Origin: Bifidobacterium sp. | GTDB taxonomy: Bacteria > Actinomycetota > Actinomycetes > Actinomycetales > Bifidobacteriaceae | DNA: 15,762 bases | Assembly (NCBI GenBank): GCA_022739095.1 | Contig: JAIJEI010000024.1 | Location: 1-15,762 of the forward strand | Reading direction: 5' to 3' | Shown here: one piece after another, positions 14,741-15,762 of the stretch | How positions within the stretch are numbered: position 1 is the stretch's first letter | Layout: every line of letters begins with the position of its first letter | Notes under the pieces: generated by a model | What the model saw: the letters and a program-made list of their open reading frames with translations, nothing else | The model's database searches: none | Told to the model about the DNA's origin: nothing | Position numbers and translations under genes: made by a program

Positions 14741-14746
14741 TATACT
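14741..14746 (+). promoter_or_regulatory. -10 element of dnaB (TATACT)
   Basis: TATACT ends eight bases before the ATG at 14755. GAGGG (14748-14752) is too close to the ATG to act as a ribosome binding site. The transcript therefore probably starts at or within two bases of the start codon. The -35 region is poor (CTTCCG, 14718-14723). Confidence 0.5.
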
Positions 14747-14754
14747 TGAGGGCT

Positions 14755-15762
14755 ATGGCAGAAGGAAGCGAACACTCATATCAAGGCGGGTATAGCGGCG
14801 GCTCAGATCGTGGAGGCCGTGGCGATCGCGACGACCGTGCTGGGCGCGGCGGCATGCAAGCATCGGCAAACACGGGCGACCCGATTTTCGACCGCGTGCC
14901 CCCGCATGATGACGACGCGGAAATGGCCGTGCTCGGTGGCATGCTGATGAGTAAGGATGCCATCGGCGAGGTTTCGCAGACCATTGACGTCACCGATTTC
15001 TACCAGCCCAAGCATCAGACGATCTATAACGCGATTATCGATCTGTTTTCCGCCAGCCAGCCGGTGGACGTGGTGCTCGTGGCCAACCAGCTGTTGGCGG
15101 ACGGCAACCTCGACAAGGTCGGCGGCGCGGACTATCTGCACAGCCTCGTCGCATCCGTACCGACCGCCGCCAATGCCATGTACTACGCGGAAATCGTCCA
15201 TCAGCGGGCGATTTTGCGCAATGTGATCGCGGCGGGCACCAAAATCGCCCAGCTCGGTTATTCCGCCGAGGGGTCGCAGGCCGAGGACGTGGTCAACCTC
15301 GCCCAGTCTGAGATCTACGAGATGTCTATGGGCAAGGTGCGTCAGGACTATGCCGCCATTGGCCCGGTGGTCCATGACGCGCTCGACCAGTTGGACAAGT
15401 TGCAGCAGGGCCTCGTCAACAAGGGCGTGCCGACCGGCTTCCGAGACATCGACGACGTGACCCAGGGCCTGCAGCCCGGACAGATGGTCGTCGTCGCAGG
15501 ACGTCCGGCCATGGGCAAGTCCACGCTCGGCATTGACTTCGCCCGTGCCGCCGCCCTGAAACACAATATGACCTCGGTGGTCTTCAGCTTGGAGATGAGC
15601 AAGGTGGAGCTCGCCCAGCGTATTATCTCCGCTGAGACCAATATCCCGATGGCCACTCTGCGTCGCGCCGACGACATCACCCCCGAACGCTGGAACACCC
15701 TGAACCAGTTCTGGACCAAGATGCAGAACGCGCCGCTGTTCATTGACGACAGCCCGAACATG
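14755..15762 (+). CDS. dnaB: Replicative DNA helicase DnaB, C-terminus cut by window edge
   Basis: The hexameric helicase that unwinds DNA at the replication fork. The ATG at 14755 opens a frame that runs to the window end (336 residues seen). After an unusual Gly/Arg/Asp-rich N-terminal tail (about 2-45) comes the N-terminal domain (DAEMAVLGGMLMS onward) and linker. The RecA-like domain follows, with VTQGLQPGQMVVVAGRPAMG and Walker A GRPAMGKST at 249-257, then SLEMSK (278-283) of motif H1a. The Walker B region is beyond the seen part or just beginning (LFIDDSP at the end). Upstream lie the DnaA-box cluster and an inverted repeat, so expression may be tied to replication initiation. The start is supported by TATACT spacing and homology, not by a Shine-Dalgarno. 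Confidence 0.96.
   Translation, partial: MAEGSEHSYQGGYSGGSDRGGRGDRDDRAGRGGMQASANTGDPIFDRVPPHDDDAEMAVLGGMLMSKDAIGEVSQTIDVTDFYQPKHQTIYNAIIDLFSASQPVDVVLVANQLLADGNLDKVGGADYLHSLVASVPTAANAMYYAEIVHQRAILRNVIAAGTKIAQLGYSAEGSQAEDVVNLAQSEIYEMSMGKVRQDYAAIGPVVHDALDQLDKLQQGLVNKGVPTGFRDIDDVTQGLQPGQMVVVAGRPAMGKSTLGIDFARAAALKHNMTSVVFSLEMSKVELAQRIISAETNIPMATLRRADDITPERWNTLNQFWTKMQNAPLFIDDSPNM

Noticed and set aside
14315..14754. Calling the region oriC
   Set aside because: The DnaA boxes fit, but there is no dnaA, dnaN or rpmH beside them and no skew data in this window, so only a DnaA-box cluster is claimed.

Overview
The window is about 60% G+C, and gene content and order point to an actinobacterium, most likely Bifidobacterium (B. 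longum group). The clues are a zwf-opcA pair with pgl beside it, an amtB-PII pair followed by glnD, a C69 dipeptidase, and dense bidirectional packing. The genus is inferred from gene content and was not checked against a database.

Left part (1-3464, minus strand): carbon metabolism. zwf (glucose-6-phosphate dehydrogenase) and opcA (its assembly/activity factor) overlap by 4 bp. Behind a strong hairpin comes pgl (6-phosphogluconolactonase), cut by the window edge, with its own upstream region carrying a large inverted repeat. Together these genes make the oxidative entry to the pentose phosphate route. Next is a well-defined tRNA-Lys(UUU) with promoter and terminator, then a C69-family dipeptidase (plus strand).

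Middle (5438-8789): a family 2 glycosyltransferase sits downstream of a TetR-type regulator (minus strand). They are divergent from ftsY, the SRP receptor GTPase with an N-terminal membrane anchor.

Right part: a nitrogen control block. amtB (ammonium channel) and glnK (PII protein) form an operon closed by a strong terminator. glnD (PII nucleotidyltransferase) follows as a separate unit and ends after its HD domain, without ACT domains. A convergent MATE-family efflux gene comes next. Between it and dnaB (replicative helicase, cut by the right edge) lies about 440 bp containing a tight cluster of eight DnaA-box-like 9-mers and another symmetric inverted repeat.

The most unusual non-coding signals are three. 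(1) Long imperfect palindromes of similar design but different sequence lie upstream of pgl, glnD and dnaB; each arm holds two motif copies, and the arms mirror each other at identical spacing. (2) The DnaA-box cluster lies upstream of dnaB. (3) TANNNT-like -10 elements (TATAAG at pgl) sit 8 nt (once 7 nt) before several start codons, suggesting leaderless mRNAs. No mobile element, CRISPR array or obviously foreign gene was seen.
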